Shown here: in pieces, positions 1-11,378 of the stretch | Numbering within the stretch: position 1 is the stretch's first letter | Layout of the letters: every line of letters begins with the position of its first letter | DNA from: Acidimicrobiaceae bacterium | Lineage (GTDB): Bacteria; Actinomycetota; Acidimicrobiia; Acidimicrobiales; Aldehydirespiratoraceae | DNA length: 64,000 nt | Direction: 5' to 3' | Assembly (NCBI GenBank): GCA_026706815.1 | Contig: JAPOYA010000001.1 | Span: 43,790 to 107,789 of the forward strand | Translations under genes and position numbers: made by a program | The notes under the pieces: model-generated | Database searches by the model: none | The model's input: only the letters and a program-made list of their open reading frames with translations | Told to the model about the DNA's origin: nothing

Positions 1-1
1 C

Positions 2-283
2 TTCGCACACCGGCGCGAGGTGTTCGAACGCGATTCGATGTTGCTGGCGACCGGCCCCTGCATCGCCCTCATGGACGGAGAGGAGCCTTTCGTCGAGAGA
101 GTCAGGTACCGCACGGTCGGTGACATGAGCTGCACCGGTGCGGTGGAATCCAGTGCCGACACCATCGACAAGATCATCGAAGAGGTTGCGGCGACCCGTA
201 TCACCGAACGAGGCGCCACACGTGCCGACGACAAGGTGTCTGAAGCGGCTATGGAAGACCGCAAAAAAGAGGGCTACTTCTGA
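2..283 (+). CDS. cysD: sulfate adenylyltransferase subunit 2, C-terminal part (5' truncated by window)
   Basis: C-terminal CysD-like sequence (RYRTVGDMSCTGAVES...EVAATRITERGATRADDK) directly overlapping cysN. Confidence 0.9.
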   Translation, partial: FAHRREVFERDSMLLATGPCIALMDGEEPFVERVRYRTVGDMSCTGAVESSADTIDKIIEEVAATRITERGATRADDKVSEAAMEDRKKEGYF

Positions 284-1539
284 TGGAGATGCTCCGCTTC
301 GCCACGGCCGGCTCGGTGGATGACGGAAAGTCCACGCTCATCGGACGCCTGCTGTACGACACCAAGACGATCTTCGAGGATCAGTTCGAGGCTGTAGAGA
401 AGGCCTCGGTTCAGATGGGCGCCGAGTACACGAACTTGGCGCTGCTCACCGACGGCCTCCGCGCTGAGCGCGAGCAGGGCATCACCATCGATGTGGCCTA
501 CCGCTACTTCGCCACGCCGCGGCGCAAGTTCATCATCGCCGACACTCCGGGCCATATTCAATACACCCGCAACATGGTGACGGGCGCCTCCACTGCTGAT
601 CTGGCAATCGTGTTGATCGACGCCCGCAAAGGCGTGCTCGAGCAATCGAAGCGCCATGCCTTCCTGGCTTCGCTGCTGCGGATCCCGCATCTGGTCCTGG
701 CAGTCAACAAAATGGACCTCGTCGACTACGACCAGGAGCGTTTCGAGGAGGTCAGGAATGAATTCCGGGACTTCGCGGCCAAGCTCAACATTGCGGATCT
801 GGCGTTCATCCCCGTTTCGGCGCTGCACGGCGACAACATCGTCGACCGTTCCGCCAGCATGGCCTGGTACCAGGGGCCGTCGCTGCTGCACCACCTCGAA
901 GAGGTTCATATTGCCTCTGACCGGAACCTGATCGACGCCCGCTTCCCGGTCCAGTATGTGATCCGCCCGCAGTCAGGTGAGTACCACGACTACCGCGGCT
1001 ACGCGGGAACTGTCGCAGGCGGTGTTTTTCGCACTGGTGACGAGGTGACGGTGCTGCCGTCGGGCTTCAGCTCGACTGTCAAGAGCATTGAAACGTTCGA
1101 TGGCCGAGTCGACGAGGCGTTCTCGCCGATGGCGGTCGCGATTCGCATCAACGACGAGATCGACATCTCGCGTGGCGACATGATCGTGCGGCCGAACAAC
1201 CAGCCGACCGTCGCACAAGACATCGATGCGATGGTTTGCTGGATGAACGAGCGCATCTCTTTGCGTCCGGGCAGCAAGCTTGTGATCAAACACACCACCC
1301 GCTCCACCAAGGTCATAGTCAGAGACCTCAGCTACCTGCTTGACATAAACACCCTGCACCGCGACGAAGGCGCCGCTCAGTTGTCGCTCAACGAGATCGG
1401 GCGGGTGCAGCTTCGCAGCCAGGCGCCGCTGTTCTTCGACGAGTACCGGCGGAACCGTCAGACCGGCAGCTTCGTGTTGATCGACGAGGCCACCAACGTG
1501 ACCGCGGGGGCGGGGATGATCCTGGGTCCGGCGTCGTGA
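283..1539 (+). CDS. cysN: sulfate adenylyltransferase subunit 1 (GTPase)
   Basis: GTPase motifs GSVDDGKSTLIGRLLYD, DTPGHIQYTRNM, NKMD; adjacent to cysD and cysC. Confidence 0.95.
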   Translation: MEMLRFATAGSVDDGKSTLIGRLLYDTKTIFEDQFEAVEKASVQMGAEYTNLALLTDGLRAEREQGITIDVAYRYFATPRRKFIIADTPGHIQYTRNMVTGASTADLAIVLIDARKGVLEQSKRHAFLASLLRIPHLVLAVNKMDLVDYDQERFEEVRNEFRDFAAKLNIADLAFIPVSALHGDNIVDRSASMAWYQGPSLLHHLEEVHIASDRNLIDARFPVQYVIRPQSGEYHDYRGYAGTVAGGVFRTGDEVTVLPSGFSSTVKSIETFDGRVDEAFSPMAVAIRINDEIDISRGDMIVRPNNQPTVAQDIDAMVCWMNERISLRPGSKLVIKHTTRSTKVIVRDLSYLLDINTLHRDEGAAQLSLNEIGRVQLRSQAPLFFDEYRRNRQTGSFVLIDEATNVTAGAGMILGPAS

Positions 1540-1552
1540 GGGCGGCGCAGCC

Positions 1553-2182
1553 GTGAGCGATCCTCCACCCGGCAGCGCGGACATCGTCTGGCATCAAGGC
1601 CACCTCTCGCGGTCGCAGCGCTGGGAGGCCCTGGGCCAACGCGGGGCGACCGTGTGGTTCACCGGTCTGTCGGGTTCGGGGAAGTCCAGCGTCGCCGTTG
1701 CGGTGGAAGAAGGCCTCGTCGAGTCGGGACGGCTCGCCTATGTCCTGGACGGTGACAACATTCGCCACGGCCTGAACCGCGATCTCGGCTTCGGGGCATC
1801 AGACCGCGACGAGAACGTCCGCCGCGTGGCTGAAGTCGGTCGTCTGCTGGCAGACGCGGGAGCGGTTTCGCTGATCCCTCTGGTGTCGCCCTATCGAGCG
1901 GCCCGAGCCAATGCTCGGGCGCTGCATGAAGCAGCGCAGATCCCGTTCATCGAGGTGTTCGTGGACACGCCGTTGGCGGTCTGCGAGCAGCGCGACTCCA
2001 AGGGCTTGTACGCCAAGGCCCGTGCGGGCGAGCTGAGCGGCTTCACCGGCATAGACGATCCCTACGAAGCGCCGCGCAGTCCCGAACTGCGCCTTGTCCC
2101 GGCCGACGGAGACGCCCGAGCCATGGCCGGGTTGGTGCTGGCGCTGCTCGACCGCGAGGCAGAACAGCTGGACTCAGCGTGA
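1553..2182 (+). CDS. cysC: adenylylsulfate (APS) kinase
   Basis: GLSGSGKSSVAVAVEE P-loop, LDGDNIRHGLNRDLGF, follows cysN. Confidence 0.93.
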   Translation: MSDPPPGSADIVWHQGHLSRSQRWEALGQRGATVWFTGLSGSGKSSVAVAVEEGLVESGRLAYVLDGDNIRHGLNRDLGFGASDRDENVRRVAEVGRLLADAGAVSLIPLVSPYRAARANARALHEAAQIPFIEVFVDTPLAVCEQRDSKGLYAKARAGELSGFTGIDDPYEAPRSPELRLVPADGDARAMAGLVLALLDREAEQLDSA

Positions 2183-2218
2183 CGGGAGAGAATGCTGGGA
2201 GAGAAATGCTGAGAGACA

Positions 2219-3229
2219 ATGTGCGCCAAGAGAGATGCCAAGAGAGAATGGACCCTGTCAATGACTGTTGAAATGGTGCCCTACGACGAGTTCTCAATGT
2301 TCCACGAGAACGCCTCTGAGTACGGGTTGCCCTACGACGGCCCGCCGGCTGTGCGGCGGGAGCGAGTTGAGCTGGACGACGGCCGCCACATCAGCGCGCT
2401 CATTTGGGGCGAAGGCCCGCCTGAGCTCGTCTTGTTGCACGGCGGCGCGCAGAATGCCCACACTTGGGACACGGTCGCCTTGGCGCTGGACCGCCCGCTT
2501 GTTTGCCTTGACCTGCCCGGTCATGGACATTCGGGTCCTGCCAAAGCAGGCAGTGCTGACGTGCTCGGCAACGCCGCCGATGTCGCGGCGGCTGTGCGGG
2601 CTCTCGGGGCGCAAGCCAGTGCCGTGGTCGGCATGTCGCTGGGGGGCATGACCTTGTTGGCCTTGGCCGCCCACGCGCCCGAGTTGGTGCGCAATGCCGT
2701 GCTGGTCGATGTGACGCCGGGCGTGGATGAGAAGAAGAGCAGCAACATTGCGGCGTTCATCAACGGACCGGAGAGCTTCGACAGCTTTGACGACCTGCTG
2801 GCCCGGACCATCGAGTTCAACCCGACCCGGACAGTGGAGTCGTTGCGCCGCGGCATCCTCCACAACGCCGAGCAGCGACCCGACGGTTCGTGGGTGTGGC
2901 GTTATGCGCGTTTTCGCGTGAGCGAAACAAGGGGCGACGGTCGCGTGAGCGAAACAAGGGGCGACGGTCGGGCCGGCGAAACAAGCGGCGCCGACGGTTT
3001 CCCACGATTCGGAGGCCTTTGGGACGCCGTGTCGGATTTGACGGTTCCGTTGATGCTTGTCCGTGGAATGCGTGAACAGTCTGTTGTGGACGACGCGGAT
3101 GAGGCTGAGCTGATTCGCCGCTGCCCATCCGCCCGTGTCGAACATGTGGAGAACGCCGGGCACAGCGTTCAGGGCGACACGCCAGTAGAGCTGGCCGCGT
3201 TGATCGAGGACTTCGTATTCGAAAGCTGA
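2219..3229 (+). CDS. alpha/beta hydrolase (true start may be ATG 2262)
   Basis: LVLLHGGAQNAHTWD, GMSLGG nucleophile elbow, GHSVQGD; carries an in-frame 27-bp repeat. Confidence 0.8.
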   Translation: MCAKRDAKREWTLSMTVEMVPYDEFSMFHENASEYGLPYDGPPAVRRERVELDDGRHISALIWGEGPPELVLLHGGAQNAHTWDTVALALDRPLVCLDLPGHGHSGPAKAGSADVLGNAADVAAAVRALGAQASAVVGMSLGGMTLLALAAHAPELVRNAVLVDVTPGVDEKKSSNIAAFINGPESFDSFDDLLARTIEFNPTRTVESLRRGILHNAEQRPDGSWVWRYARFRVSETRGDGRVSETRGDGRAGETSGADGFPRFGGLWDAVSDLTVPLMLVRGMREQSVVDDADEAELIRRCPSARVEHVENAGHSVQGDTPVELAALIEDFVFES

Positions 3230-3294
3230 GCCGAGGCGGCTGAACCGACGGAGTCTGTTCAGGGCTCTCTGCCTGTTCAGAACACTCTGCTTGT

Positions 3295-4518
3295 TCAGGA
3301 CACTCCGCGGGTCACGAGCATTGTGCCGGCGATCGGGCCGCCGCCGTTGGCGACCACGGCGACTTCGGGTTCGCCTGACACCTGGCGCTCGCCGCCCTGG
3401 CCGCGCAACTGAACACAGGCTTCGTGCAGCAGCCCGAAACCGTGCAGTCTGCCGGCGGAGAGCTGGCCGCCGGCGGTGTTCAGCGGGAGTTCGCCGTCCA
3501 GAGAGATCCGGTGCCCGCCTTCGAGGTAGTTCTTCGCTTCGCCGATGGCGCAGAACCCCAGGGCTTCGATGGCCATGAGCGTGATGATGCTGAACCCGTC
3601 GTACAGCTGGGCGGTGTCGACGTCGGCGCGGGTCAACTCGGTGCGCGCCCACATGGCGTCGGCTGCTGCGCGCAGCGGGGACTCCTCCATGTCGGGACGT
3701 TGATCCCACGACGGACGCCCGTGCAGCGCGGTGCCGACTGCGTTGATCCCGACCGCTGTGTTGGGCACGTCGGGCGCGTAGTCGCGGTGCGACACGATGA
3801 ACGCGGTCGATCCGTCGACTGGAACGTCGCAGTCGAACAGGCACAACGGTGTGCTGATCATGCGGGCAGCGAGGTAGTCGTCCATGGACATCGGGTCGCG
3901 GAAGATCGCCTTGGGGTTGAGTCCGGCGTTGCGCCGGTTGTTGACCGCGATCTCGCCCAGCGTCTCTCGGGTCGTGCCGTAGGTGTGGAAATGGCGCTGC
4001 GCGTTCATCGCCAGCCAGTTGGCGGCTGAGACGGCCCCGAAGGGGAGCAGATACTGGAGGCTCCCGGCCATTCGAGCCCTGCCGCCCCCGGCGCCGCCCA
4101 TGCCTTGCCGCCCTCCAGAGCCTTGAGCGGTGGACTCCCACACGGTTCGGTAGACCAGCACGTGTCGGGCCAAGCCTGTCGTCACAGCCATAGCGGCATT
4201 GATCACGGCTTGGATCTGAGCGGGGCCCTCATGCCCGCCGCTGTGCCAGTTCAGGTCGAGGCGCAGAGTGTCCTGCACGGCATCGGTGCCCGGTCCGCCA
4301 AAACCCGGGTTGAGTCCGTCCATGACGCCTCCCGGATAGGTGGAGAGACCGTCGATGTCGTTCAGCGTCAGTCCGGCGTCGGCTGCCGCGGCGAGGCACG
4401 CTTCGACGGTGAGGCTCATGGCGGTTCGGCCCAGCCGTCGCCCCACTTCGGACTGGCCGATGCCGGAGATGACGGCATCTCGTTCGCTGCGGCGCCGATG
4501 CTCGGCGCGCCCGGTCAT
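3295..4518 (-). CDS. thiolase-family / lipid-transfer-protein type acyl-CoA acetyltransferase
   Basis: thiolase-like sequence (ISGIGQSEVGRRLGRT...DGLSTYPGG...YDGFSIITLMAIEALGF); 4-bp overlap with downstream Zn-ribbon gene. Confidence 0.75.
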   Translation of the reverse strand: MTGRAEHRRRSERDAVISGIGQSEVGRRLGRTAMSLTVEACLAAAADAGLTLNDIDGLSTYPGGVMDGLNPGFGGPGTDAVQDTLRLDLNWHSGGHEGPAQIQAVINAAMAVTTGLARHVLVYRTVWESTAQGSGGRQGMGGAGGGRARMAGSLQYLLPFGAVSAANWLAMNAQRHFHTYGTTRETLGEIAVNNRRNAGLNPKAIFRDPMSMDDYLAARMISTPLCLFDCDVPVDGSTAFIVSHRDYAPDVPNTAVGINAVGTALHGRPSWDQRPDMEESPLRAAADAMWARTELTRADVDTAQLYDGFSIITLMAIEALGFCAIGEAKNYLEGGHRISLDGELPLNTAGGQLSAGRLHGFGLLHEACVQLRGQGGERQVSGEPEVAVVANGGGPIAGTMLVTRGVS

Positions 4519-4934
4519 CGGATCTCCCGGAACTGGGGCAGCCAGACGTCGTCACAGCGGACAAAGAACACTTCGACGGGCATGCCGATTGCAACATCGT
4601 CGGGGTCGGTTCCGACGAGGTTGCTGGTGATGCGCAACGGCTGTGCGGCACTGCCCTCCTCGAGATCGACGAGGACCACGCAATACGGTCCGATGTCGCC
4701 GAACCATGGCTGGTGGTTGACGGTGAACGAGTAGATCGTGCCCCGTCCGCTGACGACGGTCGGCTCCACCGAACTGCTGTGGCAGGAAGAACAGATTCCG
4801 GTTGGAGGATGGATCCAGGCGCCGCAATCGGTGCAGCGTTCGATGCAAAGCCTGCCTTCCTCTCCCGACGTCCAGAATCGCCGGTTCTGACGGTCGACCG
4901 TGGGAAGCACCCGCACGGGAAAAATGTCCTCCAT
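4515..4934 (-). CDS. Zn-ribbon / OB-fold (DUF35-type) acyl-CoA-associated protein
   Basis: CTDCGAWIHPPTGICSSC ribbon followed by OB-fold sequence; partner of thiolase gene. Confidence 0.8.
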   Translation of the reverse strand: MEDIFPVRVLPTVDRQNRRFWTSGEEGRLCIERCTDCGAWIHPPTGICSSCHSSSVEPTVVSGRGTIYSFTVNHQPWFGDIGPYCVVLVDLEEGSAAQPLRITSNLVGTDPDDVAIGMPVEVFFVRCDDVWLPQFREIR

Positions 4935-5092
4935 CACATGGCCCTCCATATGGCCCTCCGCTCTCGGCCCTCAGGCGTCTCACGCACGGGTATGTCCCAG
5001 ATCATGGCGTCCTGCACGCAACCGGCCCTGCACGACCGGCCCTGCACGCAACCGGCAACGGGGGATCGGTGGCAGCGCAGCGGGATTGATCG

Positions 5093-6796
<1,704 letters not shown>

Positions 6797-6805
6797 GGCG
6801 GCGGC

Positions 6806-9800
6806 TCAGAAGCTGAGAGCCGTGCGCAGAAGCTCGGCGTGCTCCTGCGCGTGAACCCTGGCGCTTCCACAAGCCGGGCTGCCGGACTCGAAGCGGCTGA
6901 CCCGTCGGATTGAATGCGTGTTCTCGTGTGCCTCGTACAGGCGGCCTTTGATGGCGTTCCAGGGACCCATGTTCTCCGGTTCCTCCTGGAGCCACACAAG
7001 TTCCGACGCGGCCCCGTACTTGGCGAGTTGCGCAGCGATGGCGTCATAGGGCCAAGGGTAGAGCTGCTCGACGCGGACGATCGCCACGGGTGCTCCCATG
7101 CGATCTCGCTGGGCCATGGCGTCGAAGGCGACTTTGCCGCTCGCCAGGATCACGCGCCTCACCGAGGCGGGGTCGGGTTCTGCGGGATCGCCGAGAACTT
7201 CCTCGAAGGTTCCCGACAGGAGATGGGCCACCGGTGATCGTGAAGACCGTGCGCGCAGCAGGGACTTCGGCGTGAACACGATCAGCGGCACCCGCACGTT
7301 CAGCAGCGTCTGGCGGCGCAGCAGATGGAAGAACTGGGCTGCGGTGGTGGCGTTGCAGATCTGCATGTTGTCTTCTGCGGCGAGCAGCAGAAAGCGCTCG
7401 ACCCGAGCCGAGGAGTGCTCCGGTCCCTGCCCCTCGAGGCCGTGGGGGAGCAGCATGACCAAGCCGGTTTCCTGTTCCCATTTGTCCTTGGCGGCGACGA
7501 TGAACTGGTCGATGATGATCTGGGCGCCGTTGGCGAAGTCGCCGAACTGGGCCTCCCACATGACCAGTGCTTCGCGGTTGGCGATCGAGTATCCGTACTC
7601 GAAGCCCAGGGCCGCGTACTCCGACAGCAGTGAGTCGTAGATCCACAGCCGGGTGTCGCCGGTGGCGAGAGTGCGCAGCGGTACATACTCGGCGCTGGTC
7701 TCGTAGTCGACCAGCGTCGAGTGGCGATGGCTGAACGTGCCGCGGCGCGAGTCCTGGCCGGCCAGGCGGATGCTGCTTCCCTCCAGCAGCAGCGAGCCCA
7801 TCGCCATCGCCTCTGCCAGAGCCCAGTCGACTTCGCCCGACGCGAACATCTCATCGCGCTTCTCGAACTGCTGGGCGAGCTTGGGGTGGAGCGTGAACCC
7901 GTCGGGCATCATCGACAACGCCCGATAGATCCGCTGCACGCTCACATGGTCGATGGAGGTGCGTACGTGGGGCAGCACACCGACTGGTTGTGGCGGTGGT
8001 GGCGCCATGGCATCCGGATCCGAGGCCATGCCGCGGGTCTCGTCGAGAGCTGACTGCAAGCGTGTCTGAAAGTCCGCCAACGCCTCCTCGGCCTGTGTCG
8101 GGGTCAGGTCGCCGCGCTTGGTGAGCGCCTCGGTGAAGTGGGCCCGCACCGAGGGCCGGGCATCGACTCGGCGGTACATCTCGGGCAGGGTGTAGCTGGG
8201 GTCGTCGCCTTCGTTGTGCCCGTGCCGCCGATAGCAGATCATGTCGATCACCACGTCTTTGTTGAACCGTTGGCGGTATGCGAAAGCCAACCGCGCCACG
8301 CGCACGCATGCCTCGGGGTCGTCGCCGTTGACATGGAATATCGGCGCCTGGATCATCTTGGCGACGTCGGTGGAGTACTCAGAGGAGCGGGCGACGTCGG
8401 GAGTCGTTGTGAAACCGAGTTGGTTGTTGATGATCACATGGATCGTGCCGCCGACCCGGTATCCCCGGATCTGCGAGAGGTTGAGGGTTTCGGCCACCAC
8501 CCCCTGGCCGGCGAAGGCTGCGTCGCCGTGGATCAACAGCGGCAGCACGGGGAATCTGCCGTAGCCCCTCTCGGGGTCGATGCTGTCCATCCGGGCCCGC
8601 GCCATGCCGACGACCACGGGGTCGACGGCTTCGAGGTGGCTCGGGTTGGCCGCCAGTTCCAGGGGGAGCTCGTTGCCGTTGCGGCTGACGAACGCGCCCT
8701 TCTGGCCCAGGTGATATTTGACGTCGCCGGACCCCTGGGTCATCTGCTCGATGTCACCGCCCTCGAACTCGGTGAAGAGTTCTTTGTAGGTCTTGCCGAC
8801 TATGTTGACCAGCACGTTCAGACGACCACGGTGGGCCATCCCCATCACCGCGCCGGCCATGTTGCTGTCGGCGGCCGCACCCAGCACTGCGTCGACCAGC
8901 GGGATGGTGCTCTCGGCCCCTTCGATGCCGAAGCGCTTCTGTCCGACGTATTTGGTGCCGAGGAAGGATTCGAGGGCTTCGGCGGCGTTGAGGCGGCTCA
9001 GGATATGGCGTTGCTCGTCGGCCTCGATGCGGGAGTCCGCTCCTTCTAGCTGCTCCTGCATCCAGCGCTTCTCGACCGGGTCCTGGATGTGCATGTACTC
9101 GACGCCGACAGTTCGGCAGTATGCGTCGCGCAGGACTCCCAGAAGGTCGCCCAAGGCCATCTTGGGGGTGTCGCCGACCATCGCATAGATGCCCGTGTCG
9201 GTACCCGTCAGGAACTCGCGGTCGAGGTCCCAGATGGTGAGACCGTAAGTCGCGGGGTCGAGTTCGGCGTGCATCTTCGGCTCTTTGACCTGGAGCGGGT
9301 CCAGATCGGCGATCAGATGGCCGCGGACCCGGTACATGTTGATCAATTGGTTGACCTTGGCCTGTTTCTCGAGCAGGGATGCTTCACGATCGACGGGGTT
9401 GACGTCTCGCCGCCATTTGACGGCCTCATAGGGGACTTCCAAGGACTGGAAGACTTTGGCGTAGAAATCGTCGCTGCCGAGCAGCAGGTCGTGGACTTTG
9501 CGCAGGAACATGCCCGACTCGGCGCCCTGGATGATCCGATGGTCGTAGGTGGAGGAGATTGTGACGACTTTCGAAAGCCCGAGGTCGGCCAGAGTGGCCG
9601 GGTCTGCTGCCTCGAATCCGGTGGGATAGGAGATCGAGCCGACCCCGACGATGAGGCCCTGGCCCGGCATCAGTCTGGGCACGGACTGCATCGTGCCGAT
9701 GGTCCCCGGATTGGTGAGGGTGACGGTTGTGCCGGTGAGGTCGTCGGGGCTGATCTCGTTGTTGCGGACCCGGCGGATGACGTCTTCGTAGCGTGTGGCG

Positions 9801-10456
9801 AATTCTCGAAAGTCAAGAGTGTCGGCCTCTTTGATGTTGGCGACCATGAGGGTGCGGGAACCGTCGGATTTGGCGACGTCGACTGCGATGCCGAGTGCCA
9901 CATGCTTGTTGCGCACCAGTACGGGCTCGCCTTCGGGACCGTGCTTGAACGAGTTGTTCATCACCGGTAAATCGTCTGCTATCGCTCGTATGACCGCGTA
10001 TCCGATCAAGTGCGTGAACGAGATCTTGTCGGCCATTTTCCGCCCGAGGTAGCCGTTGATTATTTTGCGGTTGACCTCTAGGAGCTTCGCGGGGATCTCA
10101 CGGAAGCTCGTTGCTGTGGGAACCTCGAGCGACGCCTCCATGTTGGCCACGATCCGAGCCCCGCCTCCTCTGATGATGTTGCTCTCGTTGCTTTTGCCGG
10201 GCGCGGCCGGGGCGGCGTGGGCTGGGCGCGGGGGCGCGGCCGGCGCAGCCGGGGCCTCGGGAGTCACGTCGCTTGCGGTGGTGTCGACGAGGGCCTTGGC
10301 TTGTGCTGCCGGCGCTGTCCGGGTTCCGTTCTCGTTGTCGAATATGACCTGCCATTCATGATCCACCGAAGAGGGGTCTGCATTCCAGCGCGCCCGCATC
10401 TCGTCGATGAGCCAGTCGTTGGGGCCGTGCGGTGGGGAGGCGTCGGTAGTTGTCAC
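6806..10456 (-). CDS. kgd: multifunctional 2-oxoglutarate decarboxylase/dehydrogenase E1-E2-like protein
   Basis: E2-like catalytic region (TYDHRIIQGAESG) fused to SucA/E1 region (MGMAHRGRLNVLVNI, HGDAAFAGQGVVAET); GTG start inferred at 10456. Confidence 0.93.
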   Translation of the reverse strand: MTTTDASPPHGPNDWLIDEMRARWNADPSSVDHEWQVIFDNENGTRTAPAAQAKALVDTTASDVTPEAPAAPAAPPRPAHAAPAAPGKSNESNIIRGGGARIVANMEASLEVPTATSFREIPAKLLEVNRKIINGYLGRKMADKISFTHLIGYAVIRAIADDLPVMNNSFKHGPEGEPVLVRNKHVALGIAVDVAKSDGSRTLMVANIKEADTLDFREFATRYEDVIRRVRNNEISPDDLTGTTVTLTNPGTIGTMQSVPRLMPGQGLIVGVGSISYPTGFEAADPATLADLGLSKVVTISSTYDHRIIQGAESGMFLRKVHDLLLGSDDFYAKVFQSLEVPYEAVKWRRDVNPVDREASLLEKQAKVNQLINMYRVRGHLIADLDPLQVKEPKMHAELDPATYGLTIWDLDREFLTGTDTGIYAMVGDTPKMALGDLLGVLRDAYCRTVGVEYMHIQDPVEKRWMQEQLEGADSRIEADEQRHILSRLNAAEALESFLGTKYVGQKRFGIEGAESTIPLVDAVLGAAADSNMAGAVMGMAHRGRLNVLVNIVGKTYKELFTEFEGGDIEQMTQGSGDVKYHLGQKGAFVSRNGNELPLELAANPSHLEAVDPVVVGMARARMDSIDPERGYGRFPVLPLLIHGDAAFAGQGVVAETLNLSQIRGYRVGGTIHVIINNQLGFTTTPDVARSSEYSTDVAKMIQAPIFHVNGDDPEACVRVARLAFAYRQRFNKDVVIDMICYRRHGHNEGDDPSYTLPEMYRRVDARPSVRAHFTEALTKRGDLTPTQAEEALADFQTRLQSALDETRGMASDPDAMAPPPPQPVGVLPHVRTSIDHVSVQRIYRALSMMPDGFTLHPKLAQQFEKRDEMFASGEVDWALAEAMAMGSLLLEGSSIRLAGQDSRRGTFSHRHSTLVDYETSAEYVPLRTLATGDTRLWIYDSLLSEYAALGFEYGYSIANREALVMWEAQFGDFANGAQIIIDQFIVAAKDKWEQETGLVMLLPHGLEGQGPEHSSARVERFLLLAAEDNMQICNATTAAQFFHLLRRQTLLNVRVPLIVFTPKSLLRARSSRSPVAHLLSGTFEEVLGDPAEPDPASVRRVILASGKVAFDAMAQRDRMGAPVAIVRVEQLYPWPYDAIAAQLAKYGAASELVWLQEEPENMGPWNAIKGRLYEAHENTHSIRRVSRFESGSPACGSARVHAQEHAELLRTALSF

Positions 10457-10591
10457 GCCGCCATTGTAGACGAGCGTCTGTCGGCGTATCAGCAAGACGC
10501 ATCAGCAAGTGCATCAGCAAGACATTGAGGCAAGACATTGAACGGCCCTGACAATCTCGACACATCGTGTCCGCGCACTAGGATCGCAAGG

Positions 10592-11374
10592 GTGCGGATT
10601 GCCACGTGGAACGTGAACTCCCTGAAAGCCCGGCTCGGGCGAGTCGAGCGCTGGCTCGAGATGTTCGAGCCGGACGTGCTGTGCCTGCAGGAGACCAAGC
10701 TGGCCGACGATGCGTTTCCGGCAGCGGCCTTCGCAGCACTCGGCTACGAAAGCCTCCATCACGGCGAGGGGCGCTGGAACGGCGTCGCGATCCTCTCGCG
10801 ATTGGGAATCGAGGATCCGATCGCTGGATTCGGCGACGGTCGGCAACGAGACGTCGATGCCCGTATCGCCTGGGCGACCTGCGGCGGCGTTCGGATCGCC
10901 TCCTGCTATGTGCCCAACGGCCGGGCGCTCGACCACGACCACTACCAGTACAAGCTCGCCTGGCTCGACCGGTTGGCAGCCGATCTCGACGGTCAATGCG
11001 TCCCCGGCGACGACGTCGTCGTCTGCGGTGACTTCAATGTCGCCCCCGAAGATCGAGACGTCTATGACCCGGCCGAGTTCACCGCCCAGACCCACACCAG
11101 CGAGCCGGAGCGCGCAAGGATCGCCGCGCTCCAAGAGTGGGGTCTCGTGGATGTTTTCCGCGAGCACCACAGTGATGGTCGTCTCTACTCGTGGTGGGAC
11201 TACCGCGGCGGCAACTTCCACAAGAAGAAGGGCATGCGCATCGACCTGTTGATGACCTCGCGCTCTGTGGCCGACACGACGGACGTGGCTTTGATCGACC
11301 GGAATGAGCGCAAGGGTCCCAAAGATGATCCCCCGAGCGACCATGCGCCCGTGCTGATCGACGGGAACCGCTAG
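10592..11374 (+). CDS. exodeoxyribonuclease III
   Basis: RIATWNVNSLKARL, LCLQETKL, GDFNVAPEDRDV, PPSDHAPV; GTG start at 10592. Confidence 0.92.
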   Translation: MRIATWNVNSLKARLGRVERWLEMFEPDVLCLQETKLADDAFPAAAFAALGYESLHHGEGRWNGVAILSRLGIEDPIAGFGDGRQRDVDARIAWATCGGVRIASCYVPNGRALDHDHYQYKLAWLDRLAADLDGQCVPGDDVVVCGDFNVAPEDRDVYDPAEFTAQTHTSEPERARIAALQEWGLVDVFREHHSDGRLYSWWDYRGGNFHKKKGMRIDLLMTSRSVADTTDVALIDRNERKGPKDDPPSDHAPVLIDGNR

Positions 11375-11378
11375 TGCT

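Noticed and set aside
2294-4141. 615-aa minus-strand ORF
   Set aside because: Arg-rich antisense frame overlapping the hydrolase and running through the thiolase in the wrong frame; typical high-GC artefact
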